Positions 45,061 to 57,708 are shown, numbered from the stretch's first letter. The stretch: DNA of 64,000 bases from Leuctra nigra (GCA_934045905.1 OW203767.1:23935073-23999072); one strand, 5' to 3'. Program-made: numbers and translations. Notes: generated by a model from the sequence alone, not told the origin.

Positions 45061-47112
45061 AATAATCTGCTACAACAATGGCAGACACAGATACAAGTTT
45101 GAATTCGACAGTTCATCTAAACGAGACGTAAGAGGGTGCAGAGAGGGTAGAGAGTTAGAGGTCACGAGAAGTCAGATGATAGAGGGGGGCGTGAACGATG
45201 TGACTCGATACCGTGCTCGATACTAACCCAACTCAATGATGCGTCCATCTGCGAGGAACGACCCAAGGAAACCAGGGTGGATAGGCATTTATTCACAATT
45301 CGGTGATAAAGATCCACATAACGCGATAATGGAATTTTTAATGAAACAACAGTTCGACACGAGTATCAAGGAACAGAAAAGGGAACAGAAGGACACAGAA
45401 AGGGAACATAAGTCAGACAAGAGATTTGAAAAACTATTGGCTGAAGTAAAGGAAGTCGTAGACAGGGTTGGAACAGTAGATAGGTCAATGATAAAGTCGA
45501 CTCGAAACTAGGAACTATGCAATCGTGTCTAGAAAGTGTCGAAAACAAGGTTGAAACTGTAGAGACGAACATCAAGAAAGTATTAAAAATTCAGTTCAGG
45601 TTTGGCAATTAATTAAAAATAATTCCCAAGTCGTTCGACTTTCACAAACCTTAATGTTAACTGTATAATAAAAACGTTAAAGTCCAACGACTTGTGTTAT
45701 TTTTAATCAAGGAAGTAGATGCTAAAGTTGATAGAATTGGGAAAATGACGTCATACCTATAGAAAGTGTCGGAGCTAATGTGGACGCCGTAGTAGCAAAA
45801 GTCGATGATGAAATAAGAAAAATTCGCACTGTATGAGGATCGAGATTAGGAAATAAGTCAGGAACTTTTTTCATTGAATACGCAGCTGTGGTCGAGGGGG
45901 GGATGCGGGGGGATGGAATTCCCCCATGGGGAATATATTGATAGTTCCATCCCCCCATGACTAATTTGTCCACTTCACCATTTCCCCCATGAGAGATGCA
46001 AAAGCAGCACTATATTCTTCAAATTAATATCATTTCCAGAGAATTTTTTAATTTTAGCCTCTGAAGACGCAATTTGTCGAGATAAAAAAGGCTTAAAATA
46101 CTCCAAAATTGCTTAGAAATGCCCCAAATTGACTTCTGAATAAAATATTTTCCGGGTCCGTGCGCCCCGGACTTGTATGTTGTTAGGGGGCCCTCCCCCC
46201 GACCCTCATTCGTGGGCGCTGGAAGTGGAGGTAAGGGGGGTTCTGACCTCCCCCTGGATGTCTGGAAAAATAAATTTACGTGTAGTTGCATTTTGTAAAC
46301 AAAAAACGTAAAAAAATTGATTTCAAAATGCCAAAAAAGCAAAAATTGCCCTGCGGAGCAAGAAGGGGCAATGCCCACCACATCCTAAAGTGTCAACATT
46401 TTTAAATAGTTAAATAATTCAACAAAATACAAAACAAAACGTCGCATAGTTGAATTAAAAGTGTCATAAAACCTGAAAACGCACTGCAGGGCAGGGTGGG
46501 GGGCACGGCTCGACACTATCCTCTTATCACGTGGCATTGTGATTTCTTGTCTCCCCCCTCCCCCCCCCCCCCACCCCCCGCCCGCCCGACAGAAATCATG
46601 CCAACGCCCATGCCCCCATTGCCCTAGTGCAGTGTTTTATTTTGAAACAATATACCGTCCCCCCATGGACTGACTTCCAATTCGACCACTGATACGCAGT
46701 TTAAAAGAAGTAATAAATAAAGGGATGAAAACATAGCCGCGATGAAGGAGAGACTTGAAACAGTGGATACGAAAGAAGATGAAAATGCTAAGAAGTCTGG
46801 AACATCATCGAACGTCATGTTCACATGTAGGTACATAACACACGTTATGTGTTATGCGAGTAATGAGCTACAATTTGCTAAACACTGCACAGAATAATTA
46901 CTTATGCAATGCAATTCCTGAAAATTATCAAGGAACTTTTCACAACTTTCAAAGTGAGTGATAGCCAGAAGTTGGAAATCATTGACAAATGTTTGAGTGA
47001 AATGGCAACCGACTGGTATTTAAACAATCCAGTAGAAAACATAGAAATATTTGAAGAGGCATTCAAAGCAAAATATTGGTCACGAACAGTGACCACTGTC
47101 TTGAAACAGTGA
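45060..47112 (+). pseudogene. Degenerate LTR-retrotransposon gag relic
   Basis: Two separated frames look gag-like. 45236-45511 encodes a charged coiled-coil (KEQKREQKDTEREHKSDKRF). 46909-47112 encodes KLEIIDKCLSEMATDWYLNN ... FEEAFKAKYWS, the WY...F..F...YWS pattern of Ty3/Gypsy-type gag. Stops, frameshifts and a hAT-like insertion (about 46208-46612) separate them. No protease, reverse transcriptase or LTR pair was recognised, so this is an old fragment. Strand and type are inferred from these motifs only. Confidence 0.5.
46208..46612. mobile_element. Diverged relative of the hAT-like MITE at 2279-2677
   Basis: It shares internal words with that copy (CCCCCTGGATGTC, GATTTCAAAATG/GATTTCAAAGTG, GCAGGGTGGGGGGC) and ends near GTGGGCGCTGG and CCAACGCCCATG. 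Target duplication is no longer clear. Confidence 0.6.
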
Positions 47113-47825
47113 CCAAGAAAAACGTCGCGTTTTTTTATCACTCCGAGTCTCGGCATGAAGAAAACGCCTCGTGTTTTTGTAGCCTCCAATTTCTTGCACT
47201 CTGTGTGAAAAGAGACTTCTGTTACGTACTGGAGTGGTTGGCCATTTTGTAACGCAGCATGAAGAGAGAACGTTCAGTTGCGAAGTTTGTCAGTGTTTTA
47301 TATTATTTCGGATCGCATTTGGCCTAAATGGTTGCGGGCCCGCCATGTCCCCAAATGTTTTCTTTCATGATAGTAATTTTTCTTCAGAGGTTCTGATGTC
47401 CGTGTATATTTGTAATTATACCTGTTTTTCATAGATAATGTGCCGTAAAATAATAACAACGAAGTAAAGACAAGCAAATACCAAAAACTGTAACATTTAA
47501 AAAATTGCAACACCGTGCATTTCATCTTATCACCATAATAAAATATTAGGGCTATAACATTTCCTGGAAAAAAACATATATGAACATGTTATTATGATAA
47601 TAAGCTCATTATCGGTTACAAATGAGCCACATGACTGTGTAATAATCAAGATAGGACAATCACTAAAATAAGCAGCACTGAACATAAAATGTATTGTTCT
47701 AGGTTCTTGTCTTCAATTGTGGGCGAAATTGCAAAGTAATGTAGTCAAAATATTAATAAATATAGAAGCATAAGCAATTAATTCTAAATTGTTTCTAATA
47801 CAACTTGTGTTATTAATTGCGTAAC
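47113..47825. other. Upstream region of gene copy 2
   Basis: No recognised gene. It should hold the promoter of copy 2, but the sequence upstream of exon 1 differs from the region before copy 1 except for the last ~25 bases, so the two copies may be regulated differently. Confidence 0.45.
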
Positions 47826-50800
47826 ATGTTGAAAACATTTGCATCGTCATCTTTTCACCCGAAGTGGAATCTGTTTGCGATATTATCTGCTACATTTATA
47901 CTGCCCAGCAGTGGGGACTTCTGCGTCCCTGCTTTCCTGCCACTGGGCTGTGATATCAAGACAACTGGCTTTGTGAATGCAAGTAAGTCGTGGACCGCTC
48001 TGGATGAAGAGTGTGGGAGAATGTATCCTGGATACAGAATCCTTCAGAAGAGGTTCCTCAACTTGACTGACGCCGAGAAGAACTTGTGTCAAGGCGCTGA
48101 GTTTATTCCGCTTGGTGTGAGGAAAGATGGGAAGAATCTGGTGTGGACTAATGGACATAATGTGTCAGAAGAGGTAGGTCATCGAGAGGCTTCCCAAAAG
48201 TAGTTCGTTAAAAATAACCATTAAAAACAACTTAAAATAACACCCAGATACCACCGTCTAATTCTAAATAGTTCCTTTCGGCATTCAGCAATTTAGGGTA
48301 GGGCGAACCTCATATTTTTTAACCGAACCTAACCTTGAACCGAACTTTAAATATTTGACCGAACCGAACCTCTGGCTATTTTTACCTGCAGTGGCTTTAT
48401 CACTTACAATGAAAATAACATCAAACATTGCTTGACAGGCATAGTTTGTCTTTTTTTGTCTGGGGCTTAACGTCGCACTGTTCTGCAGCGAGGCTGATAG
48501 CGACGTATTTAATACTTTTTTTTTGTATTTAGAATTTTGCTTCACGAGATATGCCCATCTTTTAGTGCATTCTATTTTTGATAAAATTAATTCACAAATT
48601 GAATTTATGCAAGAAGAGAAGGTAAGAAGTGGACAATAAAAATAAAATTGTTAATGAATTGTAACACTATGCTTTATTTCTTCATGGCTTCTTTTCACAC
48701 ATATTTCTATCAAGAACACTTCACTGGAACCAAATGTTGGCGGGAAATGTCACATTGGCGCAGTGAGGGAGGTTCGCTTCGGTTTTCGAACCAGTTCGCC
48801 CAACCCTACAGCAATTGAATAGGGAAGTCTCATGCAATTTTATTCTAGTAAATTTCTTTAAATAAACACAAATAATAATGACAAATACACTTATTACCTG
48901 TGCAATCTTAAATTTTCATTCATAAAAATCTAGTTCAAATATCATATGATTTATGGCGGGAAAAACGGCCATTAACCAAAATCAGAACTGTGATGTCATT
49001 TCCAAGTCTTGAACATTGTGTTGACTTGGGGATTCCCTTGTTGCCATGGCAATATAGCAAACTGTGATGTCATTGCCAATTTTCCTGTTTTTAAATGAGA
49101 GGAGATCTATCAAACTTTGTAAATTAATTACATGAGAACTATTCGTCCAACAACAAAAATAATACCACATCTGTGTTCAGCAATATCTCAACTTTCATAA
49201 AATAAATATTATTCTGAATTCTAATCTTCACGAGACTTCCCTATTGGCATAGTATCAAATAGCTCATGCTGTCATGCATCCCTGTACGTAAGTGGCACTC
49301 AACCTGCGGCTCGCGGGAATAATTTTTGTGGCCCCCCAGTTGATGTTTCAAATATCTACTTTTTCCCAAAATGTGTACACTGTAAAAATAATATTTACAA
49401 AAATAAAAATTAATTATTTCTCGTTTCAATTGAGAGAAATTTAAGAGTCGTCATGTTATTATCCACGCATCGCAGGCAGAAAATGCAACGAAAGCTTAAT
49501 GTACCTTCATACTTGTTGCAACAAAAATTAAGCCTTTTACCAATACCAAAAATTGTAAAAGATCGTATTGTTTTTGCGTGTGAAGCATTGTTCTATTCGT
49601 TCCTAATAAACAAGACACTGAAAGAAGCAGGAACGTGGAGGAAGCAGACTGCAGGGTGCTAGTAGGGTGCTAGCTGACTGACCACCCATTGTCCATATCA
49701 AATAAAGTTAGCGTCCCAGAATCAGTGTTGTGACTTATCTAGATAATATTATCCTGATAATTATCTAGATGATTATTTTTTATCTATTATCTTATCTAGA
49801 TAATTAAATAATTTGTTATCTTTATCTTTATCTAGATAAAAATATTGTTATATATTGCCAATTATCTAGATAAAAAATATAAAATTCAACATACATAATG
49901 TGTGTATTAACATACCTACACGAACCTCAAAATGTCAGATGATATGAAAAAGGAAAATCATCTCCGTTTAGTCGCATTATTTGGCTTGATTTGACGGCAT
50001 AATTTTTTAAAACTTGAGTTCCGAATTTAGGATTCGAAAATGATTAGGGAACAGTAGTATTTGGTAATAAAAATTATCTATTTTCTATTACAATTATCTA
50101 GATAATTATTTTTTAAGATAAAAATAAAACTATCTAATCACAACACGGCCCAGAATCACTTAAATTGCTTCAATTTTTTTTTTAAACGCCCTGCGGGGCT
50201 AAGGCTAAAAAGGGTCCCCCTCCTGAATAAGAGTAGTTTTTTACGCGCCTGGAATGAACCTACCTGATCACGAGAGCATTATTGTAAATTTTTGAAAAGT
50301 GCGGCCCGCCAACAAAAGCAAATTTGTATAATTCGCCCGCAATTCAAAAAGGTTGAGTATACCACTGCTGTACGTCATCATGTGTGACTTTGTATGCTCA
50401 GCTCGTTGAAAATGAATTTATATTAGGGGTTAATAAAACAAACCTCACAAAACGACTGTATTTATACAGCCTGTCACTGACATCTACGCCAATACACTGA
50501 AAGTCGACTCCATGCAAGGCATTGTGGGCAGCTTTAATCCGAGCACCAGCCAATGGCAGCTCGTGGACGACAACTTCATGTTCAGCTGCGCTCTCTGTGA
50601 GATGACACTTCGCTCTGACGTCACAGTGGCTGTCTATCCTCCCATGCCAGAGATTGACTCATGTTTCAACATATTCGATGTCAGCATTCAACTGGTCAAC
50701 AACAAGTCAAAAACAAAACCGGTAATAAAAGTGTATAATTGAGCGAGCGAAGAGAACGACTTCTTTTGGCTCTTTTGGCACGGACATATGTTCTTTTTTC

Positions 50801-53800
50801 TGTTACTTGAGGATTTAGAGGTCACAGTTTTTCTTCGATCGAGCTTAAATTTTGCACACATGTAGAGACAACCTTTTCTGTTTGCAGACGCTAATTTATT
50901 GAAATCCATTCATTGGTTAAAACTTAAAATCTCCTGATAGGTTGAAAAATGAAAATGGTCTTCGATAAATCTGATCAAACTCATATTTTGCATGATCATA
51001 AGGACCAACGTTGGCCCTTATTTTACAAATTTGCATCTCAAACAGTTAAGAACGTATGAACTTATTGAAATTTTTAATAGCTGACAGAAATGTTTCGTAT
51101 CGAAAAGAATGTTTTCCAGCGCCAATTGAATTGAATCTGATTTGCAATATGTACGTCTAGGGTGCTATTTTCAAGTTTCGATGAAAAGCACAATAAACTT
51201 TTATGTTGATTTAGTGGTTCATGTTTTAATTCAATAGGGATGTATATGTTTTATGTGCGTTGTGTACGCATTTACTGTTGGAGAATATGCACGTGGCTGT
51301 GCTCGCTCATCAACGCGTTATTCTGTGCGTTTTCCTAGTAAGTAATAAATGTCACATAGAGTGACTTTTGTTTGTATGAGTTAACATTTACTTAAATGAT
51401 ATTTCTGACAGATAAGTAAAGCTCTAGCTAAGAAGTTGGACATTGAATTGGATTACATAACTACGTCATATTACGAGGTGAACCAACCGAACATCCTCCA
51501 CTTGCAAGTGGACCTGAGGAACGCCTCCTACGACGACGACTTCATGACAAAGTTTACGAAGTACGACGGCAAGGTCCTGGTGCTGGAGGGTCGAGGCAAT
51601 GTAACGGATATACAAGAGATTGACCTTTGTCCAAGCAGCGTAACCCAGGAAAATACGGTGACATCGACTTGGCCAAGCACAGGGGCAAGTAAGTGCCACT
51701 TGTAGGAGAAATACTTTACGAACAATACCATGATGGATTGGCATTGCACGGGAATGCTACTTGTGTTGACACATGTGTATTGTTCAAGACAACGTGGCTA
51801 CTGTGGTGACCGGCAACCTCTCAGCTGCACGGGAATGCTTCTTGTGTTGACACATGTGTATTATTCTAGACAATGTGGCTACTGTGGTGACCGGCAACCT
51901 CACAGCTGCACGGGAATCCTACTTGTGTTGACACATGTGTATTGTTCTAGACAATGTGGCTACTGTGGTGACCGACAACCTCACAGCTGCACGGGAATGC
52001 TACTTGTGTGACACATGTGTATTGTTCTAGACAATGTGGCTACTGTGGTGACCGGCAACCTCACAGCTGCGCGGGAATGCTACTTGTGTTGACACATGTG
52101 TATTGTTCTAGACAATGTGGCTACGGTGGTGACCGGCAACCTCACAGCTGCGCGGGAATGCTACTTGTGTTGACACATGTGTATTGTTCTAGACAATGTG
52201 GCTACGGTGGTGACCGGCAACCTCACAGCTGCGCGGGAATGCTACTTGTGTTGACACATGTGTATTGTTCTAGACAATGTGGCTACTGTGGTGACCGGCA
52301 ACCTCACAGCTGCGCGGGAATGCTACTTGTGTTGACACATGTGTATTGTTCTAGACAATGTTGCTACTGTGGTGACCGGCAACCTCACAGCTGCACGGGA
52401 ATGCTTCTGGGACAAACACACTGTTGTTTGGTCAGAAGTTACGACGTGGCGTTCTGAACCTTGCTACTTACATTCTGACCATCAGGACCTCCACAAATAC
52501 GCAGCCGAATACCAGAACAAGTGGAATGAGGGTATCATGAATGCAATGGCGGTTTGTGAACATATTTTGGTTTAGTCGAATGGGTTCTTAGGACTTGAAC
52601 TCCTTCAGCCGCTTTAAGGCTGCGTTTCACCAAGATTTTAAACCCGGGTTTGAGACGGTAAACCTGGTATAGGGTCTTCTAAACCAGGTTTACTGCCTCT
52701 AACCCGGGTTTAGAATCTTAGTGAAACGCAGCCTAAGAGGTCTAAGTAGTGAGCGTGGCCTTGAAGAGATTTTTAATCGATTTTTATCAATATCTTTTAC
52801 CAATGTAATTGTTAACAAAATAGGGCTATGTACGAGTATTCAGAACAGTTTAATGAAAATAATTTATTAGCTTGGAATAAGTTATTAGTTTTATTTTGTC
52901 CAACAGATGTTTAGTGCCATAATTCTACTAATTTTCGGGCACTAAACATCTGTAGGACAAATTAAATCTAATAAACCATTATTAGATTTGGAGCTTTGGA
53001 ATTATTTTCATTGAACTGTTCTGAATACTCGTACAAAGGCTTATTTTGTCATTAAATTATTATTTTCATTAAATTAATGAAAATAATTTAATAGCTTGGA
53101 ATAAGTTATTAGTTTTATTTTGTCCAACAGCTGATGTTTAGTGCCATAATTCTACTAATTTTCGGGCACTAAACATCTGTAGGACAAAGTAAATCTAATA
53201 AACCATTCAAGCTTTGGAATTATTTTTATTGAACTGTTCTGAATACTCGTACAAAGCCTTTTTTTGTTAACAATTACATATCAGGTAAAAGATATTGATA
53301 AAAATCGATTAAAAACTCTTCAAGGTCAAACTCACTACCCAGTCGTCTTAAGAACATTTTACCATTGAGTTTGGGGAAGAATAGAACACAATTTTTTATT
53401 AAATCGATATCGATACCTATTTTTTTTTTGTCTGGGGCTTAACGTCGCACTGTTCTGCAGCGAGGCTAATGGCGACGGATAAATGATTATGATGATGATT
53501 GGGAGATGATGGTGAAGAGTATGTAAGGATGGAAGGTGGGAAGGAGGCGGTCGTGGCCTATTAGTAGGGTACCTTCCCAGCATTTGCCTGTCGACTGAGG
53601 GAAAACCACGAAAAAACCCCAGTCAGGAAGGACGGCCGCGGGAATCGAACCCGGGCCTCCGGAATACAAGTTCAGAGCGTTACCACTCACCCAACCTGTT
53701 CCGTGTCCCTACATACGTATATACATATAGGTATGTTATGTACACAAACTTTATACAAGGATTCTGTGAATACTGTGGAAAGGATTCCACAAACAACACT

Positions 53801-56800
53801 CACTCTTAAGCTGAGGAGCAGACCAAAGACTTTGACTGTAAGCAACAACATGGCATTTTCGGCCTACTGGATTATCAAATTGGAAAATATCACATTGTTG
53901 CGAAATATCTTAATTTGGGGCATAGCCCACCCCACCCCATATACCAGATTTGGGAACAACAAATTATGCCATTTGCGAGCCAGAGGGCCGTGAAAAGAGT
54001 GAAATTACACCCCTTTTAAAAAGCTAAATTTTTACCACTTGTGCACTTTTGGCGTCTGATGATACCTTGCCCTTACGAATTTTTTGTGCTGCTATTTTGA
54101 AACCGGAGATGACGTCATATCTCAAAAACGGATTGACCGATCCCGGACGAAACAAGCGCCAAACGATTCGGACGGTCATCTTTATAAAATATCAGTAGTC
54201 AAAATAGAAATGTTATTACCAAAACCGGAAATGACTTCATGATAATGCAAAATTTGACTAAAATCGGCTCTTATAACAATAACAACATTAGAAGGCTTAT
54301 AATGTTTCATAACATTAACACATCTAAATGCCAGTGAAGTCAGTGCCAGTGAAGTCAGCCGCCATTTTGAAAACCGGAAGTGATGCCCTTTTTCAAGAAC
54401 GGATTGGAAGTTGGAACGAAACTTTAGCTATACTTCATAGCATATTATTTCTTGCATACTTTGTAAAAAGCACAGCTTTTCTTAGCAACCAAATCACAAA
54501 GGCGAATTTTACATATAGGTATTACAAGTAGTTAGAATAAACAAAAATAAAGGAGTGATATCCCCATAAAAAACGCTCCGTGTAAAAATACCAGCCAAGT
54601 CTCTTCAACTAAAAAATATAGAAGAAATCTAAAAATTCAGCACTGAAAAGTAGTGATATCAAAAAATTGGCCAAGTCAAAACTTTTCAGAAAATACTTGG
54701 CGCATCGTTTTATATGGCATTATTGATACGGGTATGTGTATAAATGAATTTATTTGATTTCCGGGCTACTTCTTTACTATTTATATGCACGATGCGCCTT
54801 GTTCTTTTTGAAAAGTTTTGACTTGGCCAATTTTTTGATATCACTACTTTTCAAGTGCTGTATTTTTAGATTTCTTCTATATTTTTTAGTGGAAGAGACT
54901 AGGCTGGTATTTTTACATTGGGGATATAACATTTTATTGTGCAATGTAAAATGCATTTTTACATTTTACATTTTACTTTTATGGGGATTAATTATACATG
55001 TATGCGTATATGCATGTACGAATTAGTATACAAGCATAGAGGTAAGATACAAGACTTAATTAATGTTTCGTTTTTAGATAATTAGTTAGGATGTAGATAC
55101 AATAAATTCTTTCTATTGAACGTTTCCCAAACTATTTTTATTTATAATCTTAATATTTCACCTGCTTTACAGTATAGGCTTCATCAGGAGTTTTCTGACA
55201 GTTGTAAAATAAATATAACAATTGAAAAACATTTGCATACATGCTTTAAAAAAATCAGAAAATTTCACAACGAATAATGTATGGGCCATTATCCCACTAT
55301 AATTAGTTTCGCTGTCCGAGTTGAATTGCTAAAAGCAATTGACAGAAAATGAGGGAAAATATTTTTTTTAATTTGTATTACGTACCCCTCTACATGTTGC
55401 AATCACTATTTTTGTGTTAATGTACAATAATATTTTCAAATTGGCTACTTTTATAGGTGAAAAGGAACCTCCGTCCCGTGTCCGTCTTTGAAAAGTCAAT
55501 GTTTGAGCGCACGGCATTTAATTCTGAGGCAATGAATATAGATAGATGATTTTTTTTAGTGATAAGACCACGCAAAGTTTACATATACACAGATGAAACA
55601 TCAGTTTGTCCACACAATTAATTGTAGTAAATGTTTTAGTGCCTTTCCCTCACTTTGGTTGTAACCTCCGTCCCGTTTGAAAACTCTGGCTTATTATATT
55701 GTAGAGTTGGTAGTACAGACCCAGATTTTTTTTTATTGGTTCGTCAACCTGTCTTCATAAATTTGTTGCTTACTTCATGGCGCTCTGATTAAATGACAGA
55801 AAATGAGAAGTCATTTTCTATCAAAAATGTGAGAGTTCCCTTTCTCTCGCAACTCCTGTCCACCCCTGTATAATTAAAACGTGTCAAGCTACATACTAGC
55901 ATTAATTTTTATTAATTTGTACTATGTTGCCCTGAAATATTTCCAGAGTTTCGAGTTTCTGGCACATACCCTTAAATTACTGTCGTCATTTTCCTTCTTA
56001 AAAGTAACTCCTGTCCCGAGTAACTCCTGTCCCAAAACAGCGATTTCAATGGGGTCGGGAAGTACGAAAATTTTGAAATTTGTATTTTTGTATGATCTGA
56101 TGCGATACAAGTTACTACTATATGTATAATAGTATGTTAGAATAGAAAAACTCTTGCAATGAGTGCTGTAAATATGATTTTCTTGGATTTAAGTAACTAC
56201 CTATTCTCCGAAATAACCACTGTCCCTCCCTTAAAACTGCCGAACAAATTTAAATTCTGCTGATAGCATCTGTTTATATTTTTTTCCTTTAAATGTATAT
56301 AATAGTTTACTCATTTTATTTTAGTTTGTGTTATTTGCATTAAGATTTTCATGTGCAAAACTAAATGTAATGTTAAATTTTGTTAAATTCCTTCAAAATA
56401 GTAAGTACTTTCGGCACAATTGTTAAGTTATTGGTATTTCTAAGTCACGTTATTTTTTTTTATAATAAGTTATATCATAAGCTTACGAATAAATACTATA
56501 AACAAGTTATCTGAGAAACATATTTTATATTGTAGGATTAAATATGTGTGGGACGGAGGTTACTAAAATGAACGTTTCATCATGCAAAATCGTAAATAAT
56601 TTCTTAACACCCGAGAATCGATCAAAGCTACTTTCCAGTTGGCTACCCAACTATGTAAGTAATATTTAAAAAAATAATGACACATGAAACAAGTAAAAAA
56701 AAAAATTATAAAAAAAATGTCCAAAACTAATATAGTGGGATAATGACCCGTATACAGTACAACAGAAAAACAACAAATAAAAACACATTTCTCACGTGTA

Positions 56801-57708
56801 CGACGTGAGAAAATTACCATAAATCTAGCAACGTTGTCGGTACTGGAAATTTGAATTATTTTGGCATTATTTTGGCATACGGTAAGGTATAATGGTTTTA
56901 TTTAAGGTAGTACCTTCATTATACATATAAAAAAAAAAAAAATCTTGAAATTACAAGTTCCGAAAACGATTTCCTACATTTCAACTATATTTAAGTATAA
57001 ATGAATCATAAAATATCATTTAACTTGCAACCCCTGTCGTATAGCGTGGTTTCAATTTATTGCCTTCCGAGAATGAACAAAACTGTAACACAGGAGGTAA
57101 AGGGAAATCATTTAGTTTTTGGTTGATAACTTTTAAAGTTTTCAATTTTTTTCCTAATAGAATGTCCAACTATCTATCTAGAAATCAGTTTTTTGAAAAA
57201 ACGTTGAACCTCAGTAAAATTAAAAACTCAAAAATGGCATGGAAATCGCCATGATTTTAATGGCCCCCATAAGACTACATGTTAAAAATAGGAATTTATA
57301 ACTACAATATCTCAAAATCTAGACACGAGAAGTTGTTCATATTTCACAGTATCGTGTAAATAGTGATTATTGATACCTCTGCCAAAAATAGGCTTATTTG
57401 GAAGATATGAGATATCAGTTGTGCTACCTTAATACTGCTGGATACGGTATTGCAGATATCCATTGGCGATGTTAAAGTGGCACTGCGTGATAAACCAAAT
57501 GTTGCTAGTGTTGGTTGGGTTTTAAACTTGAGTGACTTTACAGGGCATTATGTACTTGCAAGGGCTCGAAACAAGTGGCTTCAACGGTACAACTCTGGAA
57601 GATATTGTCTCGACAATCGATACTGCCATCTCCTTCATGCAGTTCGTACCAGCAGCGTTCATGATGGATATTTTCTGGAGGATAATCTATGTGACTGGAC
57701 ACTTTCAG
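47826..57708 (+). CDS. Secreted/ectodomain gene copy 2, exons 1-5
   Basis: Exons 47826-48173, 50470-50721, 51412-51688, 52355-52551 and 57544-57708 match copy 1 in length (exon 1 is 3 nt longer), phase and nearly all residues; about 413 aa joined, with no stop. The signal peptide core is LFAILSATFILPSS before GDFC. Differences are scattered (for example HKYAAEYQNKWNEGI in exon 4), and all Cys and most sequons are kept, suggesting both copies are or were constrained. Intron 4 has grown to 5 kb through insertions, against 755 bp in copy 1, so splicing of exon 5 may be less reliable. Exon 4 again uses the last acceptor of an 81-bp array (8 units). Downstream exons are not seen, and a 3.9-kb foldback element sits in the following intron. 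The domain call as adhesion-GPCR ectodomain is only an inference. Confidence 0.7.
48294..48808. mobile_element. hAT-like element with 8-bp target duplication
   Basis: Ends TAGGGTAGGGCGAACC and GTTCGCCCAACCCTA; CAGCAATT flanks both sides (48286-48293, 48809-48816). The subterminal parts repeat AACCGAACC words. A SINE 3' fragment (about 48452-48530, minus) is nested in it. It lies in intron 1 of copy 2. Confidence 0.88.
49723..50148. mobile_element. hAT-like MITE rich in TTATCTAGATAA
   Basis: Ends CAGTGTTGTGA and TCACAACACGG with an 8-bp duplication CCCAGAAT (49715-49722, 50149-50156). The core palindrome ATCTAGAT occurs about six times inside, a density expected of transposase-binding subterminal repeats. 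Confidence 0.88.
50741..51340 (-). mobile_element. TACTAGGAAAACGC-family element in intron 2 (copy 2)
   Basis: Orthologous to the insertion at 29534-30134: same position, orientation and size, with ends TTGAGCGAGCGAAGAGAACG and GCGTTTTCCTAGTAA. Confidence 0.7.
51745..52402 (+). repeat. 81-bp splice-acceptor minisatellite, array 4 (8 units)
   Basis: Eight acceptors, the first two with substitutions (TTGTTCAAG, TTATTCTAG). Several units share GCTGCGCGGGAATGC and GGCTACGGTGG, variants absent from arrays 1-3, so this array has been homogenised separately. The last acceptor (ending 52354) opens exon 4 of copy 2. Confidence 0.9.
52611..52735. mobile_element. Palindromic MITE, third copy
   Basis: GGCTGCGTTTCACCAAGATT and AATCTTAGTGAAACGCAGCC ends; see 33045-33168. 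The empty site is visible after exon 4c (CCGCTTTAAGAACATTTTAC). Confidence 0.8.
52741..53345. mobile_element. Foldback element with nested hairpins
   Basis: The outer arm GTAGTGAGCGTGGCCTTGAA is mirrored near 53320 by TTCAAGGTCAAACTCACTAC. Between them two tandem inner hairpins share GTTTAGTGCCATAATTC ... GGGCACTAAAC at about 52910 and 53135. Comparison with the sequence after exon 4c shows it, together with the adjacent palindromic MITE, to be inserted. Confidence 0.75.
53424..53703 (-). mobile_element. tRNA-derived SINE, second copy
   Basis: Same family and orientation as 23246-23538: B box GGGTTCGATTCCCG on the minus strand near 53636-53656, a conserved body, and an A-rich tail at 53424. 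It is slightly shortened internally. Confidence 0.85.
53830..54935. mobile_element. Partial foldback element (CRE/ETS/YY1-like family)
   Basis: It has the GGCCTACTGGATTATC block, then minus-oriented GAAACCGGAGATGACGTCAT and GCCGCCATTTTGAAAACCGG blocks. A hairpin with CTTGGCGCATCG and CGATGCGCC arms (about 54560-54920) follows. It represents roughly one arm of the composite element. Confidence 0.65.
55276..56757. mobile_element. 1.5-kb TIR element in intron 4 of copy 2
   Basis: TGGGCCATTATCCCACTATA at the left pairs with TATAGTGGGATAATGACCCG at the right. The intron of copy 1 reads uninterrupted at this point (CAACGAATAACAGTACTACAG at about 33468), so the insertion is clear. The interior repeats the words ACCTCCGTCCCG and TAACTCCTGTCCC several times in both orientations. 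No transposase frame. Confidence 0.8.
56906..57428. mobile_element. TTAA-target element in intron 4 of copy 2
   Basis: TTAA on both sides (56902-56905, 57429-57432), ends GGTAGTACC and GTGCTACC. Copy 1 reads TTTATTTAATACTGCTGG without it. Related to 27120-29074. Confidence 0.85.
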
